A DNA stretch of 64,000 bases from Mucilaginibacter sp. JRF (GTDB taxonomy: Bacteria > Bacteroidota > Bacteroidia > Sphingobacteriales > Sphingobacteriaceae): positions 1 through 64,000 of the forward strand of contig NZ_JADFBY010000005.1 of NCBI RefSeq assembly GCF_015223065.1. The letters run 5' to 3'. Below are positions 41,824-52,109 of the stretch, piece by piece. A program made the translations under genes and the position numbers. How positions within the stretch are numbered: the stretch's first letter is position 1; each line of letters starts with the position of its first letter. The notes beneath the pieces are model-generated. The model worked only from the letters and a program-made list of their open reading frames with translations, was not told the DNA's origin and did no database searches.

Positions 41824-43686
41824 ATGTATAAAACCTATACTAAAAGTTTTGTATTCTGTATTATTTTTTGCCTCACCGGCATTGCAAGTGTTTTTGCCCA
41901 GTTGAATATTGACAGGGTAGAACCGGCCTTTTGGTGGGCAGGCATGAAGAATAAGCAATTGCAGCTTATGGTTCATGGCAACAACATAAGCAGCGCGAAA
42001 CCGGTTATCACCTATCCGGGTGTAAAGGTTACTGAGGTAGCCAAAACTGATAACCCGAATTACCTGTTCATTTATCTTAACGTTACTGCGGCAGCTAAGC
42101 CGGGCGTAATGCGTGTAAAATTTACCGGCGCCAATGGCGACACCAAAGCCATAAACTACGAGCTCAAAGCCCGTACCGACCGTACCGGCGCGCAAGGTTT
42201 TAACAGCAGCGATGTGCTTTACCTGCTAACTCCCGACCGTTTTGCCAACGGCAGCACAGAAAATGACGCGCTCGACGCGGTAGGTGTTGACCGTAAAAAC
42301 CCCGATGCCCGCCACGGCGGCGACCTTAAGGGTGTGGCCGACCACCTTAACTACATCAAGGATATGGGCTTTACCACCGTTTGGTTCAATCCCGTACAGG
42401 AAAACCGCATGCCTAACGGCTCGTACCACGGTTATGCCATTACCGATTTTTATAAGATAGACCCTCGTTTTGGCTCAAACACTGAGTTTAAAACGCTTAC
42501 TGCCGATATGCATGCCAAAGGCATAAAGGTGGTAATGGATATGATATTTAACCACTGCGGCCTGGCTCACCCCTGGATGAAGGATAAACCGGCTGCCGAC
42601 TGGATAAACAACCCGAACAAGTACGTACAAACCAACCATGCCAAGCTTACCGCTATGGACCCGCACGCCGCGAAAAAGGAGCAGGATATTTTGCTTGACG
42701 GATGGTTTGTGCCCGATATGCCCGACCTGAATCAGCGTAACCGCCACCTGGCCACCTACCTGATACAGAACAGCATTTGGTGGATTGAGTACTCCCGTAT
42801 TGATGGCATTCGTCAGGATACTTACCCTTACCCTGATTATGCCTTTATGGCGCGCTGGTGCAAAGAGGTAATGGCCGAATACCCTAACTTCAATATCGTA
42901 GGTGAATCGTGGTATGGCAAAAGCGGCGAAACTGCCTGGTGGCAGCGTAACTCGGCCATCAACCCTAACAATACCTACCTTAAAACGGTAATGGATTTTC
43001 CGTTAACGTTTACTGCTGATTGGGGCTTTAACGAGGATGCCAATAAGAACGGCGGCGAACAATCAGGCATGTACCAGATATTCGAGGTTATAGCGCAAGA
43101 CTTTTTGTACCCTGACCCGAACAACATCCTGACCTTTTTGGATAACCATGACCTGGGTCGTTTTACCCGTAAGGATGATAAAAACCTTGATCGCTTCAAG
43201 CAAGCATTCGCGTTTTTGCTTACTACACGCGGTATTCCGCAGATATACTACGGTACCGAGATATTGATGGAAGGCGCCAAGAACGAAGGCGACGGGCAGA
43301 TACGCAAGGATTTTCCGGGCGGCTGGCCGGGCGATAAAACTGATGCCTTTACTGCCGAAGGTCGTACCGATAAGCAGAACGAGGCTTTCAACTATCTGCG
43401 CAAGCTGCTTAACTGGCGCAAAACCAATAAGGCCGTTACAGCAGGTAAGCTGATACATTATGCCGCTTATGATAACGTGTATGTGTACGCCCGTATTTAT
43501 GGCGATAAAACGGTACTGGTAATGCTTAACGGCGCAGGTAAGGATCAGGAGCTGGATATGGAGCGCTTTACCGATGTAACGGGTAAGTACACCACAGGTA
43601 CCGATGTAATAACGGGTAAGCAAATAAGCATTGATAAAAAAGTGACTGTACCCGCCAGGGGGCAGTTCATACTCGAGCTGAAATAA
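41824..43686 (+). CDS. SusA-like GH13 neopullulanase/cyclomaltodextrinase
   Basis: Periplasmic alpha-amylase-family enzyme of 620 residues that should cut imported maltooligosaccharides. A signal peptide (about 1-22, ending VFAQ) is followed by an N-terminal beta-sandwich typical of cyclomaltodextrinases (RVEPAFWWAGMKNKQLQLMV). The GH13 barrel shows all regions: MDMIFNHCG (I), MPDLN (V, the mark of the neopullulanase group), GIRQDTYPY with the nucleophile Asp near 330 (II), VGESW with the Glu near 360 (III) and FLDNHD near 442 (IV). It matches Bacteroides SusA in length and place, first in the locus after the regulator. Confidence 0.92.
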   Translation: MYKTYTKSFVFCIIFCLTGIASVFAQLNIDRVEPAFWWAGMKNKQLQLMVHGNNISSAKPVITYPGVKVTEVAKTDNPNYLFIYLNVTAAAKPGVMRVKFTGANGDTKAINYELKARTDRTGAQGFNSSDVLYLLTPDRFANGSTENDALDAVGVDRKNPDARHGGDLKGVADHLNYIKDMGFTTVWFNPVQENRMPNGSYHGYAITDFYKIDPRFGSNTEFKTLTADMHAKGIKVVMDMIFNHCGLAHPWMKDKPAADWINNPNKYVQTNHAKLTAMDPHAAKKEQDILLDGWFVPDMPDLNQRNRHLATYLIQNSIWWIEYSRIDGIRQDTYPYPDYAFMARWCKEVMAEYPNFNIVGESWYGKSGETAWWQRNSAINPNNTYLKTVMDFPLTFTADWGFNEDANKNGGEQSGMYQIFEVIAQDFLYPDPNNILTFLDNHDLGRFTRKDDKNLDRFKQAFAFLLTTRGIPQIYYGTEILMEGAKNEGDGQIRKDFPGGWPGDKTDAFTAEGRTDKQNEAFNYLRKLLNWRKTNKAVTAGKLIHYAAYDNVYVYARIYGDKTVLVMLNGAGKDQELDMERFTDVTGKYTTGTDVITGKQISIDKKVTVPARGQFILELK

Positions 43687-43837
43687 CTAAATAAACCAAA
43701 AATAAACATGATGAGGATAACAATAAAAGGCGCTCCCGCCTGACGGGCTGTGTATTCGGCAGCTTTTTTAAAACACACAATTATATCCAGTTTTATAACC
43801 AATGATTAAAGCTTTACGCATTAAAAATTTAATTTGT

Positions 43838-46837
43838 ATGAGAAGATTTTATCTTAAAAACTATGTGCTTTTGTTGGCCATGATGCTTGTATCAGGCCTG
43901 GCATTTGCACAAACAGGCAGCATAAGCGGTACTGTGCTTGATACCAAGCGCGAGAGCCTGCCGGGCGTGTCAGTCACTGTTGACGGCACAACCACCGGTA
44001 CCGCTACTGATGTGAACGGCGCATTTAAAATTAACAATATCAGCGCCGGTACGCATACCGTTACAGCCAAGTACATTGGCTACACCGTAATGTCAAAAAC
44101 CGTGAATGTAACCGCGGGCCAGGCAACAACGGTTGAGTTTTTGCTTGCTGCCGAATCGCAATCATTAAATGAGGTGGTGGTAGTAGGTTACGGTACACAA
44201 AACCGTAAGGATGTTACCGGCTCAATAGCCACCGTTAGCAGCAAGGATTTTCAGAAAGCTGTTGTTAGCTCACCTGTTGATCTGATAGCGGGTAAGGTTG
44301 CCGGTGTGTCTATCACCTCAAACGGTGGTCAGCCGGGTGCAGGCAGCCAGATACGTATACGTGGTGGCGCGTCATTAAGCGCTACAAACAACCCCCTGAT
44401 CGTGGTTGATGGTGTGCCTTTGAGCGACAATAGTATCTCAGGCGCTCCAAGCCCGCTTAGTTTGATCAACCCTGATGATATCGAATCATTCTCGGTATTA
44501 AAGGATGCATCAGCGGCAGCTATATACGGTTCTCGTGCATCAAACGGTGTATTGTTGATCACTACCAAAAAAGGCCAGAGCGGCAAACCACAAATATCAC
44601 TTAACTCTCAGCTTTCAGCATCACAGATCAGCAAAAAGGTTGATGTGTTTTCGCCAAGCGAGTTCAGAGATTTTGTGAACACCAACGGTACCGATGCTCA
44701 AAAAGCGCTGTTAGGCTCGGCCAATACCGACTGGCAGGATGAAATTTACCAAACAGCCATAGCGCACAATACTAACCTTAGCGTATCAGGCGCTTACAAA
44801 AGCTTGCCTTACAGGGTTTCGGTAGGTTACCTTGATCAGGATGGTGTGCTTAAAACTGATAACCTTCAACGTACATCGGGCGCAATTAACCTGAGCCCTA
44901 AGTTGTTTGATAACCACTTAAAGATCAATCTTAACTTAAAAGGAACCATCAGCAAAAGCCGTTTCGCTAACCAGGGTGCTATTGGTGCCGCTGTTAGTAT
45001 GGACCCAACTCAGCCTATTTATTCAGGTAATGATGAGTTTGGCGGCTATTACGAAACCAAGGTTGGTAACTCATTGCAAACGCTTGCGCCACGTAACCCG
45101 GTTGGCTTGCTTGAGTTGCGTAATGATAAAAGCGATGTTAAAAGAAGCATAGGTAACGTACAGTTTGATTATTCATTCCACTTTTTACCTGAGTTACATG
45201 CTAACCTGAATTTAGGTTACGATTACTCGCAAGGTAAAGGAACCATCTTTGTACCCGATTATGCAGCACAAGGTTACAACAGCGGCTCGGTTGGTGGTGT
45301 AACTTATAACGGTTTAAATAACCGCTATCAGCAAGATCAGAAAAACCGTGTTGGTGAGTTTTACCTGAACTATGTAAAGGATCTGAAATCAATTGACAGC
45401 CGTATCGACGCGGTTGCCGGTTATAGCTACCAGATATTTGAGAACCATGTGTTCAATTTCCCAACCAGAGCGGCTGATAATACAGTGCTTGTAACTCCGG
45501 TTTTCCCTGATAACCTGGATAAGAACGTGTTGATATCATACTACGGTCGTTTAAACTATACTTTTAAAAACAAGTATACTTTAACCGCTACTGTACGTAC
45601 TGATGGTTCATCTCGTTTTTCACCGCAAAACAGGTGGGCAACGTTCCCATCGGCAGCATTGTCATGGAACATGAAAGAAGAATCATTCCTGGCTGACAAT
45701 AACGTTGTATCAAACTTAAAGCTGCGTGGTGGTTACGGTATAACCGGCCAGCAGGAAGGCATTGGTTTGTATGATTACCGCTCATTCTACAGCCTGAGCT
45801 CAAACACGGCTCAGTACCAGTTAGGCGATACTTATTACAATATGTACAGGCCGAACGGTTTTTACCCTAACCGTAAATGGGAGCAAACAGCGACTACTAA
45901 CATCGCTGCCGATTTTGGTTTCTTTAACGAGCGTTTAACCGGTAGTGTGGAGTATTATTACAAAAAAACCAAGGATCTGTTGAACGAGATCGATCAGCCG
46001 GCGGGTACTAACTTTAGCAACCGTATTGTGGCCAACATTGGTTCAATGGAAAACCACGGTGTTGAGTTAACCCTGAATTCTCAGATCATCCGCAAAAAGG
46101 ATGTTAGCTGGAACCTGGGTGTGAACTTTACTTACAATACCAACAAGATCACCCAGTTAACCATCGCTCCTGATCCTAACTACCCTGGTGCCCGTTATGG
46201 TACAATATCAGGCGGTACAGGTAACTCGGTACTTATCCACTCTGAGGGTTATCAACGTGGCTCGTTCTACGTTTACCAACAGGTATATGATGCCGCAGGT
46301 AAACCGGTTGAAGGTGTATTTGTTGACCGTAACAGCGATGGCGTTATAAATCAGGACGACCTTTACCGCTACAAAAATGTTGACCCTCGTGCATTCTTCG
46401 GCCTAAGCACATCTGTAAACTATAAAAAATGGAGTGCAGGTATGGTGTTAAGGGGCAGCCTGGGTAACTACTTATACAACAACGTATTTTCAAGCACCGG
46501 TACACTACGTAACGTGTTTAACCCAATTGGTGGTTACCTGAATAACGCATCAACAAACGTGCTCGAAACTAATTTCCAGGGCGCTGGCGATGCTTTCTAC
46601 TCATCTGACTATTTCGTGCAAAACGCTTCATTCCTGCGTATTGATAACGTGAACATTGGTTATGATTTTGGCAAGGTGTTTAACTCGGCAGCCAGCTTGC
46701 GTTTGTACGGTAACGTGCAAAATGCCTACGTGTTCACAAAATACAAAGGCTTAGATCCGGAGGTTAACAGCGGTATTGATAACAATTTCTATCCGCGTCC
46801 GCGCACCTTCGTGTTAGGTTTAAACCTTGATTTCTAA
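43838..46837 (+). CDS. susC: SusC-type TonB-dependent oligosaccharide transporter
   Basis: Outer-membrane transporter of about 1000 residues that imports starch oligosaccharides with its SusD lid. A signal peptide ends LAFAQ, then comes the carboxypeptidase-like domain (GSISGTVLDTKRESLPGV), the TonB box/plug region with the SusC hallmark EVVVVGYGTQNRKDVTGSI, PLIVVDGVPLSDNSI and AAIYGSRASNGVLLITTKKG, and a barrel to the end. The last residues LGLNLDF end in Phe as usual. I take the ATG at 43838; the frame is open from an ATG at 43802, which would add 12 basic residues before the signal peptide. SusD follows after 22 bp. Confidence 0.94.
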   Translation: MRRFYLKNYVLLLAMMLVSGLAFAQTGSISGTVLDTKRESLPGVSVTVDGTTTGTATDVNGAFKINNISAGTHTVTAKYIGYTVMSKTVNVTAGQATTVEFLLAAESQSLNEVVVVGYGTQNRKDVTGSIATVSSKDFQKAVVSSPVDLIAGKVAGVSITSNGGQPGAGSQIRIRGGASLSATNNPLIVVDGVPLSDNSISGAPSPLSLINPDDIESFSVLKDASAAAIYGSRASNGVLLITTKKGQSGKPQISLNSQLSASQISKKVDVFSPSEFRDFVNTNGTDAQKALLGSANTDWQDEIYQTAIAHNTNLSVSGAYKSLPYRVSVGYLDQDGVLKTDNLQRTSGAINLSPKLFDNHLKINLNLKGTISKSRFANQGAIGAAVSMDPTQPIYSGNDEFGGYYETKVGNSLQTLAPRNPVGLLELRNDKSDVKRSIGNVQFDYSFHFLPELHANLNLGYDYSQGKGTIFVPDYAAQGYNSGSVGGVTYNGLNNRYQQDQKNRVGEFYLNYVKDLKSIDSRIDAVAGYSYQIFENHVFNFPTRAADNTVLVTPVFPDNLDKNVLISYYGRLNYTFKNKYTLTATVRTDGSSRFSPQNRWATFPSAALSWNMKEESFLADNNVVSNLKLRGGYGITGQQEGIGLYDYRSFYSLSSNTAQYQLGDTYYNMYRPNGFYPNRKWEQTATTNIAADFGFFNERLTGSVEYYYKKTKDLLNEIDQPAGTNFSNRIVANIGSMENHGVELTLNSQIIRKKDVSWNLGVNFTYNTNKITQLTIAPDPNYPGARYGTISGGTGNSVLIHSEGYQRGSFYVYQQVYDAAGKPVEGVFVDRNSDGVINQDDLYRYKNVDPRAFFGLSTSVNYKKWSAGMVLRGSLGNYLYNNVFSSTGTLRNVFNPIGGYLNNASTNVLETNFQGAGDAFYSSDYFVQNASFLRIDNVNIGYDFGKVFNSAASLRLYGNVQNAYVFTKYKGLDPEVNSGIDNNFYPRPRTFVLGLNLDF

Positions 46838-46859
46838 TAACCAATTTAAGTTACTTACA

Positions 46860-48494
46860 ATGAGAAAGAATATAATAAGATTATTGATGATCGCTGGTAT
46901 TGCCGGTGGTTTGGCTTCGTGCACAAAAGATCTTAATCAATTACCCAAAAATGATATAACGGCCGATCAGGTTTATAGCACTCCATTGGGCTATACCCAG
47001 GCTATGGCTAAATTATATGGCAGTCTGGCCCTTTCGGGTAACGAAGGCCCGGCCGGCAGCAATGACCTACAGGGTGTACCTGATGAAGGTAACTACGCGG
47101 GCTTTTTACGTACTTTTTGGTATTTGCAGGAGCTACCTACCGATGAGGCCATGATAGCCTGGGGCGATGCCGGTTTGCAGGATTTTAAGAACATGGTATG
47201 GTCAACCACCAACCCGGCCATTGTTGGCCAGTATTACAGGTTGATGTATGAGGTTACCTTGTCGAATGATTTTTTAAGACAATCAACCGATGCCATGCTA
47301 AGCTCACGTAACATTACCGGTGCTGATGCCGATAAGGTTCGCCAATTCCGTTCAGAGGCACGTTTTTTAAGAGCCTTTGCTTACTGGGGCTTAATGGACC
47401 TGTACGGTAACCCGCCATTTGTTACCGAGAATGATGTACTTGGCGCCGGTTTGCCAAAGCAAATAAGCCGTGCCGACCTGTTCAACTATGTTGAGTCGGA
47501 ATTAAAAGACATCGAAAATACCCTTGTTGATGCTAAAGCCAATGAATATGGCCGAGCAGATAAAGGTGCCGCATGGGCATTACTTGCCAGGTTATACATT
47601 AACGCTAAGGTTTACACCGGTACCGAGCGTAACGGCGATGCTATAACTTACGCTTTGAAAGTTATTAACGGTGGTTACACCCTGCACGACAACTATCGTG
47701 AGCTTTTGTTAGCCGATAATGATCAGTTTAAGGACGAGGCTATTTTTACCATTAACTATGATGGTGTTAGAACCAAAGGTTTTGGTGGTATGACATTCTT
47801 TACCCATGCCTCATACGGCCCGCCAATGCCCGAGCCTGCTACTTTGGGTGTTGACAGCAAATGGGGTGGTATCCGTACCTCAACCGACCTGACCAACCTG
47901 TTCCCTGATAATGGTAATACTGACTATAGCCAGTTCCCTAAAAACTTTACCAATAATACCTCAGCTGCTGATAAGCGTGCTCAGTTTTGGTTCCAGGGCT
48001 TTAGCACTACGGTTAATGCCTTAACTAACTATACTGATGGTGTAGGGGTGCTTAAGTTCCGTAACATTACCAGTACTGATGCTGTGGGCAAGGATCTGGG
48101 TCACTCAGATGCTGATTTTCCGGTATTCCGTTTGGCCGAAATGTACCTGATATATGCTGAGGCTACATTAAGAGGCGGTTCGGGCGGTGCATTAAATACT
48201 GCTATAAACTATATCAATATGTTAAGGGATAGGGCTTATGGCAATACATCAGGCCGTGTTACCTCAATTGACCTTGATGTTGTTTTAAAAGAGCGTGCTC
48301 GTGAGTTGTACTGGGAAGGTTTGCGCCGTACCGACTTGATCAGGTATGAGCAATTTACCCAGGGTAGCTACCTGTGGACATGGAAAGGCGGCGTGCGTGC
48401 CGGCAGGCAAACTCAGGCTTTCAGGGCTTTATATCCACTGCCAGCGGCCGAGATCACCACAAATCCAAATCTGAAACAAAATCCGGGTTATTAA
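46860..48494 (+). CDS. susD: SusD-type surface glycan-binding lipoprotein
   Basis: Outer-membrane lipoprotein of 544 residues (RagB/SusD family) that caps the SusC channel and binds the glycan. The lipobox is GGLASC, then KDLNQLPKNDITADQVYSTP. Helical TPR-like blocks follow, including RQFRSEARFLRAFAYWGLMD and LYGNPPFVTEND, and near the end FPVFRLAEMYLIYAEATLR and ERARELYWEGLRRTDLIRY. The ATG at 46860 gives a normal lipoprotein signal; an earlier TTG at 46827 overlaps susC and is unlikely. Its gene sits directly between susC and the SusE-like gene. Confidence 0.95.
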   Translation: MRKNIIRLLMIAGIAGGLASCTKDLNQLPKNDITADQVYSTPLGYTQAMAKLYGSLALSGNEGPAGSNDLQGVPDEGNYAGFLRTFWYLQELPTDEAMIAWGDAGLQDFKNMVWSTTNPAIVGQYYRLMYEVTLSNDFLRQSTDAMLSSRNITGADADKVRQFRSEARFLRAFAYWGLMDLYGNPPFVTENDVLGAGLPKQISRADLFNYVESELKDIENTLVDAKANEYGRADKGAAWALLARLYINAKVYTGTERNGDAITYALKVINGGYTLHDNYRELLLADNDQFKDEAIFTINYDGVRTKGFGGMTFFTHASYGPPMPEPATLGVDSKWGGIRTSTDLTNLFPDNGNTDYSQFPKNFTNNTSAADKRAQFWFQGFSTTVNALTNYTDGVGVLKFRNITSTDAVGKDLGHSDADFPVFRLAEMYLIYAEATLRGGSGGALNTAINYINMLRDRAYGNTSGRVTSIDLDVVLKERARELYWEGLRRTDLIRYEQFTQGSYLWTWKGGVRAGRQTQAFRALYPLPAAEITTNPNLKQNPGY

Positions 48495-48533
48495 TTCATG
48501 ATGTTTTAGTCATAAAAAATCATAGTAACGATA

Positions 48534-49562
48534 ATGAAAACATTATATAAAAAACTGCTGGCGCTTGGATGCGCCGGTATGCTCATCATCTCAGCTTGTA
48601 AAAAAGATGAGAACAGGGCCGTGTTGTCTTCAAACGCAAAAGGTGGCACCATTTCAGCATCAGCCAGTACATTGGTGCTTGAAAAGGCTACCGAAACCGA
48701 AAATGTGATCACCCTAAACTTTACCGAGCCTGAGTTTGGCTTTAGCGCCGCTGCCACCAATACCTTGCAGCTGGCCATAAGCGGTACCAACTTTGCCCCA
48801 GCTAAAGAGGTTGAGCTTGAAGGAAAAGTGAAAAGCCTGACCTATACCGGTCTTGATTTTAACAGCCTGCTGCTGGCACTAAACCTGCCATTTGATAGCC
48901 CAACCGAGGTTGAGCTGCGTGTAAAGTCAGAGCTTAACTCAACTGTTGCACCGGTGTATTCAAACGTATTAAAGTTAACCGTTACACCTTATCCGCTTAT
49001 TAGCTGGGTATATGTTCCGGGTAACTACCAGGGCTGGAACCCCGCTACTGCCGATAGCTTAATATCAGCAACAGGTAATGGTGTTTACAAAGGCACTATA
49101 TACTTCCCGGTTGATGCAGGCGCCAACTACGAGTTCAAGATCACTCCGGCTAAAAACTGGAATTCATCTTATGGCGATGCCGGTGGTGGTTCGGTATCAA
49201 CAGGCGGTGGTAACTTTAAGGCACCGGCAGCAGGGTCATACCAAATAACCCTCGATCTGAATACCAACACCATTGAGATGGCCAAGGATAGCTGGGGTGT
49301 AATTGGCGATGCCACACCGGGCGGCTGGGATGCTGATACCGATATGATATATAATAACGGTAACAACACCTGGTCTATAACTGTTAATCTGGTAGGAGGA
49401 AAATTCTTCAAATTCAGGTACAATGATGATTGGGGCGTAAACCTTGGTGGTACACCAAGCGCGCTTACCCAGGGTGGTGCTGATATTAACGTAGCCACAA
49501 GCGGTAGCTACCGTATTGTGCTTGACGTTGCCGCCAAAACGTATACTATTACTAAACTATAA
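48534..49562 (+). CDS. SusE-like surface starch-binding lipoprotein
   Basis: Surface lipoprotein of 342 residues. The lipobox is MLIISACKK. The N-terminal part (STLVLEKATETENVITLNFT) is the immunoglobulin-like SusE domain, and the C-terminal half holds two starch-binding modules: VPGNYQGWNPATADSL with the Trp-rich binding face, and GVIGDATPGGWDADTDMIYN with the second. Bacteroides SusE and SusF have the same build with two and three modules; with two, this fits SusE. No SusF follows. A strong hairpin lies between this gene and the GH31 gene. Confidence 0.88.
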   Translation: MKTLYKKLLALGCAGMLIISACKKDENRAVLSSNAKGGTISASASTLVLEKATETENVITLNFTEPEFGFSAAATNTLQLAISGTNFAPAKEVELEGKVKSLTYTGLDFNSLLLALNLPFDSPTEVELRVKSELNSTVAPVYSNVLKLTVTPYPLISWVYVPGNYQGWNPATADSLISATGNGVYKGTIYFPVDAGANYEFKITPAKNWNSSYGDAGGGSVSTGGGNFKAPAAGSYQITLDLNTNTIEMAKDSWGVIGDATPGGWDADTDMIYNNGNNTWSITVNLVGGKFFKFRYNDDWGVNLGGTPSALTQGGADINVATSGSYRIVLDVAAKTYTITKL

Positions 49563-49576
49563 ACTGACCCTTTTTT

Positions 49577-49600
49577 TAACCCCGGCTTATGCCGGGGTTA
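49577..49600 (+). terminator. Intercistronic hairpin after the SusE-like gene
   Basis: A perfect 10-bp GC-rich stem, TAACCCCGGC (49577-49586) with GCCGGGGTTA (49591-49600), with a 4-nt loop and only an AT-rich (not T-run) tail. It lies 14 bp after the stop codon. It may partly end transcription or protect the upstream surface-protein mRNA, giving less of the two downstream hydrolases. Confidence 0.6.
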
Positions 49601-49634
49601 ATTATTAGGCGTTCACATTTAATCAGTTTATTTC

Positions 49635-52088
49635 ATGAAGATATTTGACAGGGCAGTTTTGGCCTTCGGGGTGTGCTTTGCCTTTAGTTTGCCGGTTTGG
49701 GCTCAAAACAGCCCGGTAAAACCTATGGGTAATGTTACCGCCGTTACCGAGAATGGCCAGCAGCTAAAAATAACCACGCAAAACGCCCGTGCCGAGGTTA
49801 CGGTGTACACGCCATCGGTTATCAGAGTACGTATTGATAAGCAGGAGCTTGGTGCCGATTTTTCGTACGCGGTGATCGCGCAGCCCCAAAAGGCAAAATC
49901 ATCGGTAACGCAAAATGATAACGAGATACAGGTTGTTACCGATTCGGTTAAGTTGGTTATAGGTAAAAAGCCTTTCAGCGTTGCTTTTTACACGCCGGAT
50001 GGTAAGGTGATCAGTCAGGACGAGGTAGGTTTGACCACCTCGTGGGTTAACGAGAACGTAACCACCTACAAAAAAATGCAGGAGGGCGAGCGCTTTGTTG
50101 GCCTGGGAGAAAAAACCGGCGGACTTGATCGCCGTGGTTCAGGCTATACGCACTGGAATTCGGATGTGTTTGGCTACCGTGTTGATCAGGACCCCTTATA
50201 CTCAACCATTCCGTTTTACATCGGCATACATCATGGGTTAAACTATGGTATATTTTTAGATAACACCTGGCAAAGCGATTTTAACTTTGGTGCCAGCAAC
50301 AACCGCTTTTCATCGTTTGGTGCCCGTGGCGGCGAGATGAATTATTACTTCATCTATCATAAAAACCTGGGCGATATCATTACCTCGTATACGGCGCTAA
50401 CCGGCCGCATGAATTTGCCGCCGCTGTGGAGCCTGGGTTATCAGCAAAACCGCTACAGCTATTATCCCGATACGGAAGTATACCGCATAGCCCAAACCCT
50501 GCGCGAAAAGAAGATCCCCGCCGATGGCATAACGCTCGACATCCATTACATGGATAAATACAAGGTGTTTACCTGGGATAAAAACCGTTTCCCTGACCCG
50601 GTGAAGATGAACAATCGCCTGAAGGAAATGGGTTTTAAAACTACGGTAATTGTTGATCCGGGAGTGAAGGCTGAGCCTGGCTACGGTGTTTACGAGCGTG
50701 GTTTGAAGGATGATATCTTTATAAAATACGCCGATAATAATAACTACACCGGCGAGGTATGGCCGGGTTGGTGCCATTTCCCTGATTTTACGAGTGTTAA
50801 AGGTCGTGATTGGTGGCAGGGCGAAATAAAGCAATATGCTGCCGACGGTGTTAGCGGTATATGGAATGACATGAATGAGATAGCCACCTGGGGCCAAAAA
50901 ATGCCGGATAACGTGATATTTGATTGGGAAGGCCGCAAAGCAGCTCATCCGGAGGCACGCAATGCTTACGGCATGCAAATGGCAAGGGCAAGTTACGAGG
51001 GTTTCCGCAAGGCATTGAATAAGCGTCCGTTTATTTTGAGCCGTTCAGGATATGCGGGTTTGCAGCGCTATTCAGCCCTATGGACAGGCGATAACCGTGC
51101 CGAGGACGACCACATGCTGCAAGGCGTACGTTTGCTAAGCAGTTTGGGCCTAAGTGGTGTGCCTTTCACAGGTATGGATATTGGTGGTTTTACCGGCAAT
51201 GCCAGCGTTGCATTGTACACCCGTTGGGTGCAGATAGGCGCTTTTAACCCATACTTTCGTAACCATACGGGGGTAAATACCAAATCGGCCGAGCCATGGG
51301 CTTTTGGTGAGGAAACCCTGGAGATAGCCCGCAACTACATTAACCTGCGCTACAAATTGCTGCCATACCTGTACTCCACTTTTTATGAGGCTACGCAGGA
51401 TGGTTGGCCCGTGGTGCGTTCGCTGGCTATTAATTACGCGCACGATGCCAAAGTTTATCAGTATCAAAACCAATACCTGTTTGGTAACGCTTTCCTGATA
51501 GCGCCGTTTGCCGGTACTGATGCTTACGGAACTATCTATCTGCCTAAAGGCAAATGGTACAATCTATATTCAGATGAGGTGAGCAATGGCGGTACCGAAA
51601 CCATTGTTAAGCTGGTTAACAACAAGCTGCCGGTTTATGTAAAAGAGAGCGCCATCATCCCGATGCAATCGCTTATACAAAACACTACTGAACAACCTAC
51701 CGATACCCTTAACGTACACATTTACAAAGGCGATGTTAACAATAGCTTTGTGTATTACGAGGATGATGGTGAAAGTTACAATTACGAAAAAGGAAGTTTT
51801 TACAAACGTAACATCAGCTACAACGCGGCTAAAAAAGCCATCACCTTTGCAAAGGCTGAGGGCTCGTTAACATCTAAATTTAAATATGTGCGCTTGTATA
51901 TGCACGGCTTTGGCAGTGCTACGGTTAAGCAGGCAGGTAAGCAGGTGCAGGCCAAAACGGACTTTGTATCGTTCATCAACCCTATATCAAAGTTTGACCC
52001 GCAAGGGGTGGCCAACAAGGCCGAGGGCAGCGATACCCGAACCATTACCTTACCCAATAACAGCACCGAATTTGTTATAAATTATTAA
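49635..52088 (+). CDS. GH31 alpha-glucosidase
   Basis: Exported glycoside hydrolase of 817 residues that releases glucose from maltooligosaccharides. A signal peptide ends VWAQ, followed by the GH31 N-terminal beta-sandwich (GLGEKTGGLDRRG), the barrel with LGYQQNRYSYYPDTEV, the nucleophile Asp in GIWNDMNEIA near residue 411 and the acid/base Asp in WTGDNRAEDDHM near 485, and C-terminal beta-domains (YYEDDGESYNYEKGSFYKR). The position corresponds to SusB in function, but Bacteroides SusB belongs to GH97. It precedes a surface amylase lipoprotein by 21 bp. Confidence 0.93.
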   Translation: MKIFDRAVLAFGVCFAFSLPVWAQNSPVKPMGNVTAVTENGQQLKITTQNARAEVTVYTPSVIRVRIDKQELGADFSYAVIAQPQKAKSSVTQNDNEIQVVTDSVKLVIGKKPFSVAFYTPDGKVISQDEVGLTTSWVNENVTTYKKMQEGERFVGLGEKTGGLDRRGSGYTHWNSDVFGYRVDQDPLYSTIPFYIGIHHGLNYGIFLDNTWQSDFNFGASNNRFSSFGARGGEMNYYFIYHKNLGDIITSYTALTGRMNLPPLWSLGYQQNRYSYYPDTEVYRIAQTLREKKIPADGITLDIHYMDKYKVFTWDKNRFPDPVKMNNRLKEMGFKTTVIVDPGVKAEPGYGVYERGLKDDIFIKYADNNNYTGEVWPGWCHFPDFTSVKGRDWWQGEIKQYAADGVSGIWNDMNEIATWGQKMPDNVIFDWEGRKAAHPEARNAYGMQMARASYEGFRKALNKRPFILSRSGYAGLQRYSALWTGDNRAEDDHMLQGVRLLSSLGLSGVPFTGMDIGGFTGNASVALYTRWVQIGAFNPYFRNHTGVNTKSAEPWAFGEETLEIARNYINLRYKLLPYLYSTFYEATQDGWPVVRSLAINYAHDAKVYQYQNQYLFGNAFLIAPFAGTDAYGTIYLPKGKWYNLYSDEVSNGGTETIVKLVNNKLPVYVKESAIIPMQSLIQNTTEQPTDTLNVHIYKGDVNNSFVYYEDDGESYNYEKGSFYKRNISYNAAKKAITFAKAEGSLTSKFKYVRLYMHGFGSATVKQAGKQVQAKTDFVSFINPISKFDPQGVANKAEGSDTRTITLPNNSTEFVINY

Positions 52089-52109
52089 CAGCTACCCCAT
52101 ATATCAGTT

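Noticed and set aside
43720..43800. Terminator or riboswitch between the SusA-like gene and susC
   Set aside because: CCCGCCTGACGGG gives only a 4-bp stem, and the poly-T comes too far behind; too weak to call.
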